The notes under the pieces are model-generated. The model saw only the letters and a list, made by a program, of their open reading frames with translations, was not told the origin of the DNA and did not search any database. Of a stretch of DNA of 64,000 nucleotides, positions 1 to 13,964 are shown one piece after another. Location of the stretch: contig CM068842.1 of NCBI GenBank assembly GCA_028554795.2, positions 25,454,590 to 25,518,589 on the forward strand, in the 5' to 3' direction. A program made the position numbers and the translations under genes. This DNA is from Sinohyriopsis cumingii (taxonomy: Eukaryota; Mollusca; Bivalvia; Unionida; Unionidae). Numbering within the stretch: the first letter of the stretch is position 1; every line of letters starts with the position of its first letter.

Positions 1-123
1 AAAGCAAGATATGTAATTAACATGGCAACAGTGGAAATTATCTCCTAAAAGAAGGCTAGATTTAAATTTAAAAATGCTGTATGTCATTGGGCTGGTGTGT
101 GGGGTGGGATAGTGGATAAACAA

Positions 124-387
124 GGTTGTTGTTGTTGTTGTTGTTGTTGTAGGGTTTAATGCCATTTTTCAGCACACGATAGGCTATACATGGCAGCCAG
201 TATTAATGGTGGAGGAAGAGACCCGGGAAAACCCCGGAAAGAACCACCGACCCACGAGAAGCTACTGGCAAGCTTTCTCACATACCCACATTAGCTGATT
301 CCGAGACTTGAACCCACGCAGTCAGAGGTGAGATGGCAGTGATCCGTAACGGAAAGCGCTTTAGACCACTTGGCCACTCGAGGCCCT
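124..387 (-). repeat. tRNA-derived SINE, family A, copy 1
   Basis: Read on the minus strand this copy begins with a tRNA-like head: an A-box match TGGCCAAGTGG followed by a B-box-like GGTTCAAGTCTC. It ends in a body with AAATGGCATTAAACCC and an (AAC)n tail (about 125-150). The A-to-B spacing is wide, suggesting a class II (Leu/Ser-like) tRNA ancestor. Further copies lie at 8782-9028, 31022-31258, 31263-31495 and 40145-40365. Confidence 0.8.
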
Positions 388-2949
388 GTACACAAGGTAA
401 CTGTGTCAATCATGTCAATCACATCCTGAACCCCACAAGACACTCAGGTTATGGCCATCCTGAACCCTCCCACCCTCCAACTTATTGCTAGTCAAGATGG
501 TCATAACATTCTGTACAACCCAATAACCATGCATGTCAATGATATAATACCATTTGAACATTCAGGGAACTGATTGTGCAAAGAACAAGTTTAGCAGGTA
601 ATGTGCTTGGTTAAAGTGCAAATTCATCAACCGTTTGACCCTTTATAATTTAGAGAGAAAATCAGCTCTTGAATTTGGCAGAATTCTGTGCCTTGCTTGC
701 TTAGCAAAGGCATATTCCAAATGCCCAGCACAGACACAGGAACAAGAAAAGAGGTCACTGTGACCAACTTTTGCCGCAGATGAGTTGTACCCTACAAGAT
801 GAATAAACCATTTTATGAATATGCAAAAGTCTCAGGCAACAACAACAATGCCATCAGAAAAGTGATAATGACATCTTTCTTATGCTTTCCATGCAAGACA
901 ACAAAATTTCCAATCTAGTCGATAAGATGAAAAAGCCAAGTTCTATAAATGACCTCTGATTTACAGAACTGCAAATTTTAGGCATGTATTTGCCTATTTT
1001 AACAGCTTCATTCTGGATGAATAGACATAAATTACTGCACAATTTAATTTATGAAATCATACAAATTTAGTATACATAACAAACCATTATGAAAAATGTA
1101 CTGGTAATAAGCTCTTATTATTATTCATAAATTACTGATCACATCTCCACTAAAAACTGTTATGCTTCAACCCGGCTTCTTTTTTAAATTTTCAACAGTA
1201 AGCTGCTAAAAAATCTACTTAATGTGCAAAGTATAACGTATGTAAAACTAACAACAGAAAAGGCACATTCCATGGAAAAGGAATGGAGTATTCCAAATGC
1301 ATGCCAAGATGTTGGACAGGCAGAAAATGCTGGGAAGTAAGGCTCAGATGCTAATGTTTACCTTGACATACTGGCCAGAGTAGGGCATCAACACTCTCCA
1401 ACTCTTCAATGCAAGACAATAAAAATTAACACAAATGTCCCAGATAAAATATGGTGCTATTTACAGATTAAATGTTCTGAGTATATGCTATCATTTTTCA
1501 AGACAATGTAATCTGCTAACTGAACAAATTTTTACCCATTCTGGATAACATAACAGAATTGGTAACTGTCATTTTTTAGTCTGAAAACATTTAATTAAAA
1601 ATGTTGACAGTAAAAACATGGAAATGACATAGCACTATTTGTTTCCAAAAAATCTGAGCTATTAGAAAACTGAATGTAGGCATTAGATTCAAATAATTAT
1701 TCGTAATGAAAAATGCCATGTAATGTTTGTTTAGCACATGGTTACAAGTTTAGCCTCCATTACAATTACCATATATAGAAATATGGAATTGAAAAATTTC
1801 ATTATTGTCCTGAAGTAAATATTCCACATTAGTTTTATGTGAAGAATTTTGCTCTAGCTCAAACTAGACCAAACTGATCACAATAAATTATTATCTACAC
1901 ATTTAAATTGATCCATTACAACACAACAAACTGACATTTTACATTTTTTCATACAAAAAGAGACCAGAAAATATGCCACAATATTTTGTTAGCAATTAGC
2001 TAACAAGTTTATCATAAACAGCATGCTATAAGCCCTGTGGTAAATAGTATAATTATTCCTCTTTTGGTCTAAAAGCTTGTTACTTTGTGCAAACCATTTT
2101 CTTTCTTGGAGTCCTTGTGACGTTCAACTTGACCCTATAAACCCCAAATCAACTGGTGTCTTCTTTGTCATGAAAATACAAACCATGTACAAAGTTTAGT
2201 CAAGGCATATGGTACAGAACTTAAGTAGTTTTGTGAAGTATGTTATTCCTTCTTTCAGTCCCTGTGACCTGACCTTTTCCCAATGGATGCCAAAATTAAT
2301 TATTATCTTCCCTGTCTCAAATGCAAGCCATTCACATAAATTTAGTCACAGCAGCTGAAAAAACATTGTGCCTGAACCATTTCTGTTAAGAGCCGATGCT
2401 ACATTTTCCTTCTTGCATATCCTGTGACCTTGACTGTTAAGCTTTAAACTTTACATAAACCGAATTTTTCCCTCGTCTCAAATGTAAGCTATCAATAATA
2501 TTGGGGTCAAAGTAGATGCGAACTCATGCTGAAACCATTTTCCTTCGAAATATCACCATGACTTTGATCTTTGACCCCCCAAAAACTCTTCCTTATCTCT
2601 GAACTATCCCCAATTCCAGACATCCCAAAAGATGATAAAAAACAGAGCTCTCCCTTATGTATACCATATATACTATAGAAATAGAAACTATCTCTTTAAA
2701 AATACTACTTTAATTACATCTTGACACAGATAGGTGGATGCCCATATACCAGATGTTCTTCAGTTTAGGCTTGAGCAAACACCAAAGACAATACTTGCAT
2801 TAATATGGAGGTGTGGAATGCTTAATCGTAATGTGATCTCAAGTGTTCTCAGATAAATGTGATTTATAAATAAAAAATCCCTTTCTCTATAAAAAAAATT
2901 ACCCAATAACATTAGCAAAAGGATAATAGGAAAAAGGAGGAGAAAATGC

Positions 2950-3740
2950 ATGACTATCGTCTCATGCAATCCAATCACTTTGGAAGCTGAGGCCAATGCT
3001 ATCAAGAAGCACTTTTTTCAAGATAGCTACAGCAACATTCTCTCCACAGACACTAACTTGGATGAAATTATAAGAACCCAAATGAAATTCCACTGGTGGA
3101 CCAATGGGAGCACCAGGGCCAAATCAGATCAAAGTTAGTCAACAAGTCCCAGAGATCCTTGTCATGGCCTATATCCACTCTCATATGATGTTTGAAGGTG
3201 TCAGTTGATGGTTTGGTAGTCTTAAGTGGCCAGTTTCAGAATCAACAGCAACAAGAAAGCAATGAAGTTAATGCGGCTTGAGTGAATACAACAAAGGAAG
3301 GCATCCCTGCTTACTAAATCAAGAGACAGAGAGTGTATCTGCATGGTCAGCTGCCCTGTTAACATTTGCATGCATATTCACTGGCAAATATGATCATTAC
3401 CAACTGTCTCTGCAAGTCTTAAGATCACAAATAAAGTCACATCAAGCAAAGATGAGGATATTACAATAGTTTTAACCAGCTTCAATGTGGGTTGAAACGT
3501 CTAACAGTCTACTTTACATAAGAGCAGAGCAGACACATTTTCACTATATCCTGTCCATACATGGAACTTCTCAGTGACTGCACAGAAAGGCTGACATTCT
3601 GGTAAGGCTTTGGTTTCACCAGGGGCCTGAATCTTGACAGAATCCTTACTCTGGCATGCAGGGGACTTGGGCTCACTGGGCTTAAAACTGATAAGCAATT
3701 TCTCAGCTATGTCCATGTTAGTAGTTGCAAGGTGAGACAA
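2950..3740. other. coding-like debris, unidentified
   Basis: Short open stretches occur on both strands: about 62 codons on plus from 2950 and about 79 on minus ending at 3501. Their composition is more coding-like than the surroundings, but neither has clear splice sites or a recognised family. The flank at about 2900-2955 recurs near 35250-35305 (shared AAAAGGAGGAGAAAATGCAT), so an old dispersed repeat or a decayed retrocopy is more likely than a live gene. Confidence 0.2.
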
Positions 3741-6700
3741 GTAAGAGAAATGAAATCCCCTGAAGTCACATCACTTAACTGATCTCAAGGACCAGTCTTC
3801 TCATTCGAGATTTGAAAAGCAAATGGGTGGCTAAATTTTCATATCCATATTTATCACTTTCTTGCAGCTGTGACTGTTAAAAAGACATAGTCACTGATGT
3901 CATAGTTCAAGAAATCTTGCGTGTACAGAGAGCAGGCCACATGGACATCCCACACTATACTGGTAACTGACTCAGTGTTGGGATTAGGGGCCAGTATTCA
4001 GATATCTGAACACTTGGATCTTAGGAATTTTCTACCTGCCTTTCAATCGTTTCTGTAATTGTCTCCTTAGACCAAATCAGGATACTAAAAACTAAACATT
4101 TTCAAAACAAAACAACTCAACAAGGTTCACAAATACTGATGTTATTAAAAATTACAAACAGCAAAATGAAACAAAAAAAAGGAGGGAGAGGGACTAAGAT
4201 CACAAAAGTGAAAAAAATGTGCAAAACTAAGAACAAAAAACTAAAACTACATTTAACAATGCCTTAAGTAATGACAATACAATAAAAACATTATCAACTC
4301 TCCAGATGGCTTGTTTATACTTTCAAAGTAATTCAACAGATTTTGTGAGGTACACAGATGACATTTTATCCGTATCAAGTGAAGGATTAAATTTATGAAA
4401 ATCTGGTATTAGAGGACAACTACTTAGGGACCAAAAGGGGGAGATAATTATAGTCCCTGTGGTATACAATGCTGTCGGGCATTTCTGCACAATTAAGGTT
4501 TCTGTCTCCAATATTGAAGCAAAACACACACCGAATTTGACCGATTGACAAAAAATAAAATACAGTGATGCTTACCATTTGAAAAGAGGCAATTGTCTAC
4601 AGAATATTCTGTTCAAAATAATATTAATTTTGGACACAGGGGATAACCCCCCCCCCCATGTTTTCTTGACTCGTGATATGTCGGCCTATTCTGAGCATAG
4701 TGTTGAAAAGATGTAATATTTATTAATCGGGCAATAGAAATGAAATGCATTACTTTGGACTGTTTCTGTCAGCATTTCAGTCGAGTAATTAGGTCAGGTT
4801 TATAGCTAGTTTTACAAAATTCAACGTAATAATGCCAAAATGTCAAAATATATTAAGCAAACAAAACCAATCTTGTAAAAAAGTTAGTAAAGTTCAACAT
4901 TTTATATAAAAAAGATAATCTATCATGTAGAAGAGAAACAACAATGAATAGAATGTAATGTGTTTACAACGTCTTGCTGATGGGGAAAAATTACTAAAGA
5001 ATTTATAAACAGACTATATGCTGGTGAATTTCTTGAGAATTTATATTCTAGAGGCAAAGCTAACACATTGGGTAGCAGACGATTTTGCATGTGCGGGAGA
5101 ACTTCTTGCAAAATGGAAACTTGGATTAGTATTGTTTTAAGGTATACATTTCCATCTTTTATATAATGTATTTATTTGTATGATTCTAAAAGATACGTAG
5201 TAAATAGGATTTTCTGGGTTACCGGTTCAAGAATGTCATGGAGTGGGTCTTCATGTTGACATTTACAATCACATTTTCATATGCATTTCAAGTCAAAGTG
5301 CCAGACATTTTTGTACACTTTATGAATATCATTTTTCTTAATTAAATTGCTATCGTTCTTTCTTGATACAAAATGGATTTTTGACCAAAATAACATGTGA
5401 TCCAATGTTTACAGAAATGATGTATCGTTGCACAGAATTACCCGACATGCAGAATTGGCCGACATGGTGGTATATACAGGAGGGACAGTCTTTATTTCTT
5501 TCAAAAACGGTCATTCAGGAGGTTACAGAAGTCAATTCCTAACAATCGTGTGATCCAGTAATGTATTCTTGGACAACTAGGATATTTTTATTGAAAAATC
5601 AATGAATAAAAATCAGCATAGTGATTATTTACATGTTACCTCCACAGCAACTGTCAGACTCTTACAATTCAGGCAGAACCAGCATAACTATGACAGCAAT
5701 CATGATAATATTTCGATAGTGATTTTTTTCTTTCTTCAGTACAACATTATGTAACTTGCTTCAAGTCTATACAGCATAAACAACTCAGGCCTTTCTGCAA
5801 AATCTACTCCACTTTAACTGCTGTACAAATTATTGGTTGTTCTGACCTAATTTGGTGATTTTCATAATTCTAAGGAGGCAAGTTCACATCACTGCTTGGA
5901 GAAAACTACATGGAAAAAAACAAAATGAAAAACCATTTCCATACAAACCAGGATTTATGAATTACTCAGCTGTTTGTAACTTTTTTCTTACCAACTCCTG
6001 GAATACCAAGTACCAGCATCAATATAAGGTACAGAAAACGTATCTACTTATGAGCAATGAAAGAGTTCTTAAGTTCAAACTTTGTGCAAAACAGTGCATG
6101 ACTAATTGATTCAGCCAATGCCAAATGAAATGATGATTTCTGCAAACTTGTCAAGTTCATCTTCCTAGAAAAATAAGGATGATTTTTACGACAAAGTTAT
6201 GTTCTACAAAATTCATGTTACCATTAGGATCATATGGAAAAGAGCATAGATCTAAATTGGTCCAGAGAATATTGGAATATACTACCAAGAATGATAAAAA
6301 TTTCAACAGAGCAAGCCATTCACGTTAGGAAAATATAATAAAGAACAAACAAGATGGGTAATGAGTATTGTTGTTTCTTTTCTTTAAAATAGTAATATCT
6401 ACTGAAAATTCTTCACTCCTGATGAATCTCATGCATAGCTGCATAAACTCCACTCATGACACCAAAGATCCAATCAACCAACAGATTTACCTTTTTTCAC
6501 AGTACAATCAAGTGCACCTTTTCAGCTCATACAAACGATATTTTATATTTTTAAAAAAGGAACATCTTATGAAATTGTTAAGATGCTACACTAATATATT
6601 GTTTCAAATCGTTTTATTCTTGTAATACTACAAACATATCCTAACAAGTCATTTTATTCTAGAAATATCAGCAAACACTGTCAATTTACTGTTCTACATA

Positions 6701-7317
6701 GGGTTGCTGTTTTCATAGATTCCACTGTTATGATAAACCATGATTTAAAATAAGCAAACAATGATCCTTCTGTGAAAGCAAGAAACCCCTTTTAAAATCC
6801 ACAACCTGAAAAATACAACAATGATCATTCTGTGCAAACAGGAGGACCCCTCCCCAGATCCACAAATTAAATTACCAACCAAAAACCTCCCTTGTTGCAT
6901 AACCCCAAAAACTTACTCCCAAGAAAATAAATGACTTTGTAGTACAAATATTGTAACATTATTTTTCATGAATCTCCAACCCACACCAAACAAATTAATC
7001 ATGCAAGCAGGATTAAGTGTAGTGTTAACCATACCGCTTCTAGTTGGGGCAGAAAAGGGTTAGCAATACACACAAGACAAATCCTACAGGAAAGAATTGG
7101 ACATGTATGCCTAACACAAAATAAGTAAATGTCAAATTTTGTTAATTATTCTAGAATCATATAAAAAGCATTTCAGAATCAGTTCTACAGAAACTATGCA
7201 TATGAAAGTGTTGCTGAATATGAGCATTTGCATATGCTGTATAATCTATGTAGTTAAGTACAGGAAACAATGGCCAGCATCAAAGAGCAGTGAAAAAAAT
7301 CATTAAAATATTGGTGT

Positions 7318-7612
7318 ATGTGTGTCTGTGTGTGTGATTTAGATTTTTAACGTAGCTTTAATAATTTTTCAGTCATATCGTTACAATGCCTGCAGTGAGA
7401 CAGTTTATAGTGATGTCTAGCACTGGGGAATCATGCCACAGACATGTAGCATGATGTCTCGCCCCGTCATATTAACCTGACACCAGGCCAACCAGTCCTA
7501 ACACTAACCTCTTAATGCTGAGCGCCAAGTGAGGCAGCTGTTAGTACCATTTTGTAAGTCTTTGGTATGACTCGGCCGCGGTTCGAGCCTGCGACCTCCA
7601 GCATCACTTAAT
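7318..7612 (-). repeat. tRNA-derived SINE, family B, copy 1
   Basis: Minus-strand copy with a GGTTCGA-type tRNA head at the high-coordinate end, a body containing GCTCAGCATTAAGAGGTTAG and AAAGCTACGTTAAAAATCTA, and a (CA)n tail (plus strand GT repeat from 7318). Other copies are at 19505-21000 (interrupted), 30127-30422 and 50633-50855. Confidence 0.75.
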
Positions 7613-8781
7613 ATCAATATTGGTAACCGCAGTAATCCGTATGTGTCAGCTTGTGTGAAATAATGATATTATTACATGAATATGACAATGGAAACCAATT
7701 TGTATGTAGTAAAGACAACGATTTAAACAGTGATCTGGAGAAAGTTCCTCAACACACAGTCAAAAGAATACAATAAAAATATTAACACAGAACATTTCAT
7801 CATCATGTAACACAAGCGTAACATCAACAACCAAAATAGTAGAAGTGTAGCAATTTTTTCAAGAAATAAACGAAACAAACAAGCATGCTGAGGGGCATTT
7901 AAGATTTCACTTTCTGATACAATTAGAGTGACCAGCTGATCCATATTCATCAACTGAAGAAAATGGAAATAGCTATAGAGAAGAACACAAGGTTCCCCTT
8001 GACAAGCCAATGAGTAGAGATCAATACAAATTTACCCTTCACATGTCAGTGAGTAGAGAATAAGAACTGAAGGTCATTCCGTTTAAACCTAATGGTACTC
8101 AGGGAAGGCACTTTTTAATAATATGTGTCAGGGAACTCTAATCTAAGAGTTCATATGAAACTTGTAGAAAGTTATAAATTGCATCTACAAGTGACCACCG
8201 CACATTAAAAGTACCTCCCAAAGGTCTCAAGTATATTTTACTGGAACTACCCTTAAAAACTAAATGACAAAATAATGTCATTAACATCAGAACACTTTGA
8301 AAAGATTTACCACAAAGCAAGATAGATTTTGTCATAAACAAATGCTATATACAACCTAATGTTTGAATAATTACAAATAACATATTTAATCACAGCATAC
8401 TATACAGTGTTATGAAATGCCATGCATTATGGGTACAAAATATCTCCATACTAGATTCTACTGCACTTCAGATCTGTTGATCCACTGGTTTTAAAACTTG
8501 GGCAAGGATAAGTTTTTTTCAACATGGGACTAACGCAGGAAACAGTAAACTACAGTAGATTTCATTTACATAATTACAAAATGAATTCTCACAGAATTAT
8601 GCTGAATGTAGTATGGTAAAAACTGAAATTAATACAATGTCTGAAATTTGAAACCTTTGTCAGATACTCTCCGAGATATATGTCTTCCTAAACTGAGTAT
8701 TAATTACACAAGCATAAAAACTGCCCATGTCTTCTAGACTACTCCATGCTTCATTTAACTTAAATATTTGTTTTGATGTGT

Positions 8782-9028
8782 TACTGTTGTTATAGGGTTT
8801 AATGCCATTTTTCAGCACAAGATGGGCTATACATGGCAGCCAGTATAAATGGTGGAGGAAGAACCCGGGAAAACCCCAGAAAGAACCACCAACCATGAGA
8901 AGCTACTGGCAAGCTTTCTCACATACCCACACTGGCCGAGCCCGAGACTCGAACCCACGCAGACAGAGGTGAGATGGCAGTGATCTGCAACAGTGAGCGC
9001 TTTAGACCATTCAGCCACTTGGAGCCCC
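8782..9028 (-). repeat. tRNA-derived SINE, family A, copy 2, with 14-bp TSD
   Basis: This is the best-preserved family A copy. It is flanked by a perfect 14-bp direct repeat TTGTTTTGATGTGT at 8768-8781 and 9029-9042, the target-site duplication expected of LINE-mediated retroposition. The tail (ACA/AAC) is short and the tRNA-like head is complete. Confidence 0.88.
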
Positions 9029-9566
9029 TTGTTTTGATGTGTCTGCCTGTACATAGTTTTATCCAACATGTATGTATTTGAGGTGGGTATTATCTTTTCA
9101 TACATTTATATATACAAGCAAACGGAACTTACCTTCTTGACCTGTTGACCTTTTGTAAAATCTCAAGGCTTTCTACTTCATTTAGACCAATCTACTTAGC
9201 TTATTTTATATAAAGTATCCAAGATCTTGAAATAATGCGACTGTGTTAGTATCATTTGCAACTTCCTTTAAAAAAATATATGCCATCATTTATTATTTAC
9301 TGTTAAACTTCATTAGTAACAGGCATCCATCATTAATTGCTAATCTATTCCAAAATATTGTATAATGCAATCATTACTGGAGACTGTTAAGGGGAAGCAG
9401 AAGGAAGTTTAAAATAAACTTAACCCCATTACTGAATACAAGAACCCAAAGAATCGAGACAAAACAAGGATCAGACCCTTTGCATGCTTTGAAAAATAAC
9501 GAGCTGAACGAGCTGTATAATAGAGTTAGGGGTCAGAGTCAACAGCTGCAAAAGCAAGCATCGTAC

Positions 9567-9614
9567 CTGTATTTGAACTTGTACAGTAGTGGGAGGTGGT
9601 GGAAGGGGTGGTGG
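9567..9614 (-). CDS. TAOK: TAO kinase exon 11 (proline-rich linker), tentative
   Basis: A 48-nt exon candidate bounded by a TTGGCAG acceptor and a CAG|GTACGA donor. Read in phase 0, the phase left by the preceding exon, it encodes 16 residues beginning PPPLPPPP and ending VQVQIQ, about residues 396-411. A low-complexity proline-rich insert between the Ser-rich segment and the coiled coil is plausible for the TAO linker, but the sequence is not conserved enough to prove it. It could be an alternatively spliced microexon. Confidence 0.55.
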
Positions 9615-10609
9615 CTGCCAAGATGAACATAAAACAATCACAATCCAATAATTACTGAACAATACATGGACAAAATTCTGTGATATCATTTTTTGTATTT
9701 TTTTCTCAAACGGAAAACATACTGCTTTCCATTTCACTCTTTTAGAGACCCATGTCAGGTGTACACAATGATGGAAAATATAAACCTCTTTGACACATTA
9801 TTTCTCAAGTAACTAACATAGGCATATCTTCAAAATTCTAAAATTTCCAACAAATGAAATGTAAATTAAACTTTGATGTGTAACGGAATTTTAGACTATT
9901 TCTTTTCTATTTTCTACTTATAAAATTTATTTGCCCATAGGCAAATGACTTTGACATCACAATCCCAATATGACCATGACCCAAATGGGAATGTATTTCC
10001 AACAATGCAACTAAATTTGTTCTAACAATCAAGAATCTTTAACAAGATTATTCTCTGCCAATATTGTACAGTCTGATAAGTACAAAATAAAGGACTTCCA
10101 TGACCATGGACCTTACCAGATGTGAACAAAACATGTTATAACAAATGCAAAAAACCCTGAACAGCCTTCTTTTTCTTTTTTTTTTTAACAAAAGAAATGG
10201 TGGTTTTCTTCTTTTGGAACTTCCAAATCTGCAAATCTGATAATTGTGGAAATGCTAATAGATTTCTAGTGATTATGAAAATTTTAAGTGATACTGGTCA
10301 GTAAATCTATATATATATATATATCATGAGTAACTATGGTGACAGTCTCTGGAAAAGCTGGTGACCACCTCTTTTTCTGCCTCCTACGGACAGGTCATAC
10401 CAATGCTATGAGTGGGGCCAGACTTATGATTCAAATCTACAACCCAAATCTGACTGGATGAATTCTAAGTTTGACTAATTTCAACCAACCAAATTTCTGA
10501 AGGTAAAATTTGTGTATATGTGTGTGAAATAATGTCCATCTGTGTTGACTGTTCTGTCTTTTTGTGTCCATCTCTCTGTGTGCATATTGGAAGGTGAAAT
10601 GATACTTAC
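9615..10609. other. TAO kinase intron 10
   Basis: Non-coding AT-rich intron with an (AT)n tract at about 10308-10325 and a poly-T run near 10180. No other gene seen. Confidence 0.6.
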
Positions 10610-10771
10610 ACTTCGATCCCTTGAGAAGCTTATAGCTCCCTCCTCACTTGGCAGCCCTGGCAGACTATTTAGACTACTACCACGACTACTGGTACTGACA
10701 CAGCTACTGCTCTGGATGCTGTGCTGACTAGCAATGCTATTCGACTTGCTACTGTCCATGTGCTCATCATC
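10610..10771 (-). CDS. TAOK: TAO kinase exon 10 (Ser-rich linker)
   Basis: Encodes 54 residues (about 342-395) starting DDEHMDSSKS, with the serine-rich SIQSSSCVSTSSRGSSLNSL segment that corresponds to the SMSISASSQSSSVNSL region of vertebrate TAOKs, just after the kinase domain. The acceptor is TTGAAG and the donor GTAAGT; both flanking introns are phase 0. This linker is a phosphorylation-rich region in the family. No disrupting changes. Confidence 0.92.
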
Positions 10772-13700
10772 CTTCAATTAAAAACAAAAAATTTCTTACA
10801 TACCCATTTTATTCGTACATTATTGATATGGATCTTCAATCCGTATTTCTGTATTGCACACTGCGACTGGAAGAGTTTTCACTGACATCTGTACATCAGT
10901 ATGTTTGGATAAACAAAACTAAACTTTCATAAATCTCAACCTATTTTGAATTCCATTCACTCTGTATAATGTTAAGTATTTGGAAGGTGGAAAAGAGGGT
11001 ATGTAATAATGCAAAACCATATTCATAATTGCTCAGATTAAGGAAAAGAACTCTTTTATATCATATATGAATGTGCATCAGCCTGAAAACCTCATTTTAA
11101 CCCTACACCAAATCAAACTTGTTCTTTCTGTCAACTCAGAATAAAATATGCATGTAGTTTTGTGCATATAAAATATCAAATGCACAACGTATTCTATCAA
11201 CTAGTATGTAACAAATTTTTAGTAAAATTTTGTACAGGTAATGAAATAATAAGTCAAAATTATTCTGCATTGTTGTTCTCCTAATGTACATGTGCAAACT
11301 CGGCATGTACATACCCCAACGAAGCAATCTAACTTTTAGAATAAATGTGTTTATAAGGTGATGCTGGTTGTTGCTCTTTCTTCCTTTTTTTTTTAAAAAC
11401 CAACCGAAAGGTTCAGACGACTGAGAATGAATTCAAATTTATTATATGCTCATTTTTTGCTCCATTACCATTACATTGTCAGACTTGTGTAGTATTTCTC
11501 TATATCACACTGCTACATAATGCATGACGTGTTGAAAAATAATATTGTGTGTTAGGAACTACTTTTGATTGTAAACAAATAACATATGCTTTATGCAGCA
11601 GATGCCAGAGCTGTTTGATTTATTAGATTGGTCTGTGGATGAAGGATGTTTGGTCCATTTGAAAGTACAGATGATAAAGTTGACAATATGAATGAGTTCA
11701 CTGAATCACAAAAGAAACTTTCAACCAAGCAAACAACTGAACGTGATATCCACAATGTCAACAACAAATGTTAGTCATGCAATGAAACTACCATTCTGAT
11801 CATTTAAATACATACTAAGAATCGTTCAGAATATGAACAGTACTCACTTGGGTTTATAAAAATAGCATACAAAGGCATACTAAGGCCAAGTGCTATCCCA
11901 TCTCTGTTGGAGACATCCCATTTTATAAATTAGTCTAAGCATTAAATTAAAAAATAATGTAAATGAAGAAAGCGGGTTATTGCACACCATCTAAGCTGAA
12001 TGTGACATACCTATTACAATTGCATTCAAATTCTATACAGCATGTATGATCCTGGTCCAATGCAATATAGCCACAAACAATGTGAAATTGGCAAACTGGT
12101 ATTTGCACAATGATAGTACATATGCAGAAGTTGCATGATAAATAGTTTGATTTTGACAAATAGATTGTATAGGTATCCATCCAAATGTTTAAAAGAAACA
12201 ACATAACTATGCAAACATCTAAGCCCCCACAATGAAGCCAAGAAAGTTCAAAGAGTCTCAAAATTTAACTGAACTTGTAAAATTCATTTAAATTACACCT
12301 TGAAATCATGCATATAAAATGGCCTACTAAAGTGGATCTGTCCCAATACAAAAAGGAGAGAAAAAGAAACACAAAGACCATGTGGGCCTGAAATTACTCA
12401 CCTGGCTGACACATGCCAAAAATAGCCAAATGCAAGAGCAGTTGGCCAAGAAATTTAGGTCTGAAGGATGCTTTATGCGATATATTTTTCCAATGCTGTT
12501 CATTATATGTTATGAGAACAAATGTTTTAACAACTCTATTTCTTTGTTATCCTCATCCATACTTGAAAGCAAATTGGCATCATTTGTTCTAAACTTAAAT
12601 GATGCTTTCTATGTTGGTTTAATTCTGTTTGGCAATTTTACAATTTCTTGTCTTTTTGTTTCAATAAAGTTGCTTAAATACTTTTCTACTATTGGCATAA
12701 TTTATACAAAAATTGAATAGCCTTCATGCCAAAATCCTAAGTCCAATTTGGTAAACATTATGATGAGTGATTTTTGAAAAGAAGTCTTTAAATTATTTTT
12801 TTCTGATTTTAGTAACAGTAGCCTTATCTGATGATAGATCAGCATTATCAGTATAAACCTGATGGCCCTTCATCCCTGGATACTTTCCATCAAATCTGTA
12901 TAAACCTGATGGCCCTTCATCCCTGGATACTATCAAATTTGTATAAACCTGATAGCCCTTCATCCCTGGATACTTTCTATCAAATTTGTATAAACCTGAT
13001 GGCCCTTCATCCCTGGATACTGTCTATCAAATCTGTATAAACCTGATGGCCCTTCATCCCTGGATACTTTCTATCAAATCTGTATAAACCTGATGGCCCT
13101 TCATCCCTGGATACTGTCTATCAAATCTGTATAAACCTGATGGCCCTTCATCCCTGGATACTGTCTATCAAATCTGTATAAACCTGATGGCCCTTCATCC
13201 CTGGATACTGTCTATCAAATCTGTATAAACCTGATGGCCCTTCATCCCTGGATACTGTCTATCAAATCTGTATAAACCTGATGGCCCTTCATCCCTGGAT
13301 ACTTTCTATCAAATTTGTATAAACCTGATGGCCCTTCATCCCTGGATACTTTCTATCAAATCTGTTTAAATTCTGTGGAGTTGTTATACAGATGTCATTT
13401 AAAACGTTTTCAAGTTTTAATAACAGCAGCTATATTTTATGGTAGATTGACATAATTTTTATAAATACGAAGCCTTCATCTTAAGTTTTCTTTCATATTT
13501 GGTCCAATTCTGTTAAGTAGTCAGGTGAGATAAAGAGACAAATTATTTCACTGTTCTTCAGTGTCTCACTTTCCACCCTATTCCAAATGTCTCCCAATTT
13601 TGCCAATTTTTTTTTTTTTAATAAAGTTTTAAAGACAGAACTGAAATGTTGATTATGCCCATGTTTCCACCAATATGTAATGTTTATGTTCTGCTATGCT

Positions 13701-13772
13701 GTCTAGATGAGACAATATAAGTTAAACTAATGTCTTGTCATGCTGCCTAGGCAAAAAATAAATGACCCGTAC
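10772..13772. other. TAO kinase intron 9, with minisatellite
   Basis: Non-coding. It holds the 47-bp minisatellite at 12852-13364; the rest is AT-rich unique-looking sequence with no gene. Confidence 0.6.
12852..13364. repeat. 47-bp minisatellite, 11 copies
   Basis: Eleven head-to-tail copies of a unit starting TATAAACCTGATGGCCCTTC. Starts are near 12852, 12899, 12942, 12989 and then every 47 bp to 13318. Unit 2 is shortened to 43 bp. Copies differ by single substitutions (ACTGTC versus ACTTTC, ATCTG versus ATTTG), alternating in blocks. There are no unique spacers, so it is not a CRISPR-like array. Confidence 0.95.
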
Positions 13773-13964
13773 CTGTGATGAATCATCAGCTATCACATCT
13801 TCTGAAGGTCCATAGAGCCGAGCCTCTTCCTCTTGTGTGTCAACCATTAGTATTTTTTTCATGCGACGGTACTGCAGATTGTCCAGCTCTCTTACAGCAT
13901 CTTTTGTACGCTGGATTAAATCTGTTATCACATTAGGAGACCTTGGCCGCACCAAAAATATATG
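13773..13964 (-). CDS. TAOK: TAO kinase exon 9 (end of kinase domain)
   Basis: Encodes 64 residues (about 278-341). It begins HIFLVRPR and contains the TAO hallmark DLIQRTKDAVRELDNLQYR, which immediately follows kinase subdomain XI, then an acidic stretch (TQEEEARLYG). The acceptor is TTTCCAG and the donor GTACGG; both introns are phase 0. The near identity of this segment to vertebrate TAOK1-3 separates the gene from MAP4K and MST relatives. Confidence 0.96.

Larger units (their letters stand above)
1..9566. other. AT-rich non-coding sequence, probably intron
   Basis: This should be the intron following the last TAO kinase exon recognised (minus strand). I searched for the expected next exons of the family (the linker with an HFATIRTASL-type motif, then the long coiled coil) and found none, so they probably lie left of base 1. 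The stretch contains SINE copies (about 124-387, 7318-7612, 8782-9028), coding-like debris near 2950-3740, C- and A-runs, and otherwise no supported gene. Confidence 0.6.

Noticed and set aside
12852-13364. Regular 47-bp array, CRISPR-like at first glance
   Set aside because: The whole unit repeats with no unique spacers, and the surroundings are animal intron; it is a minisatellite.
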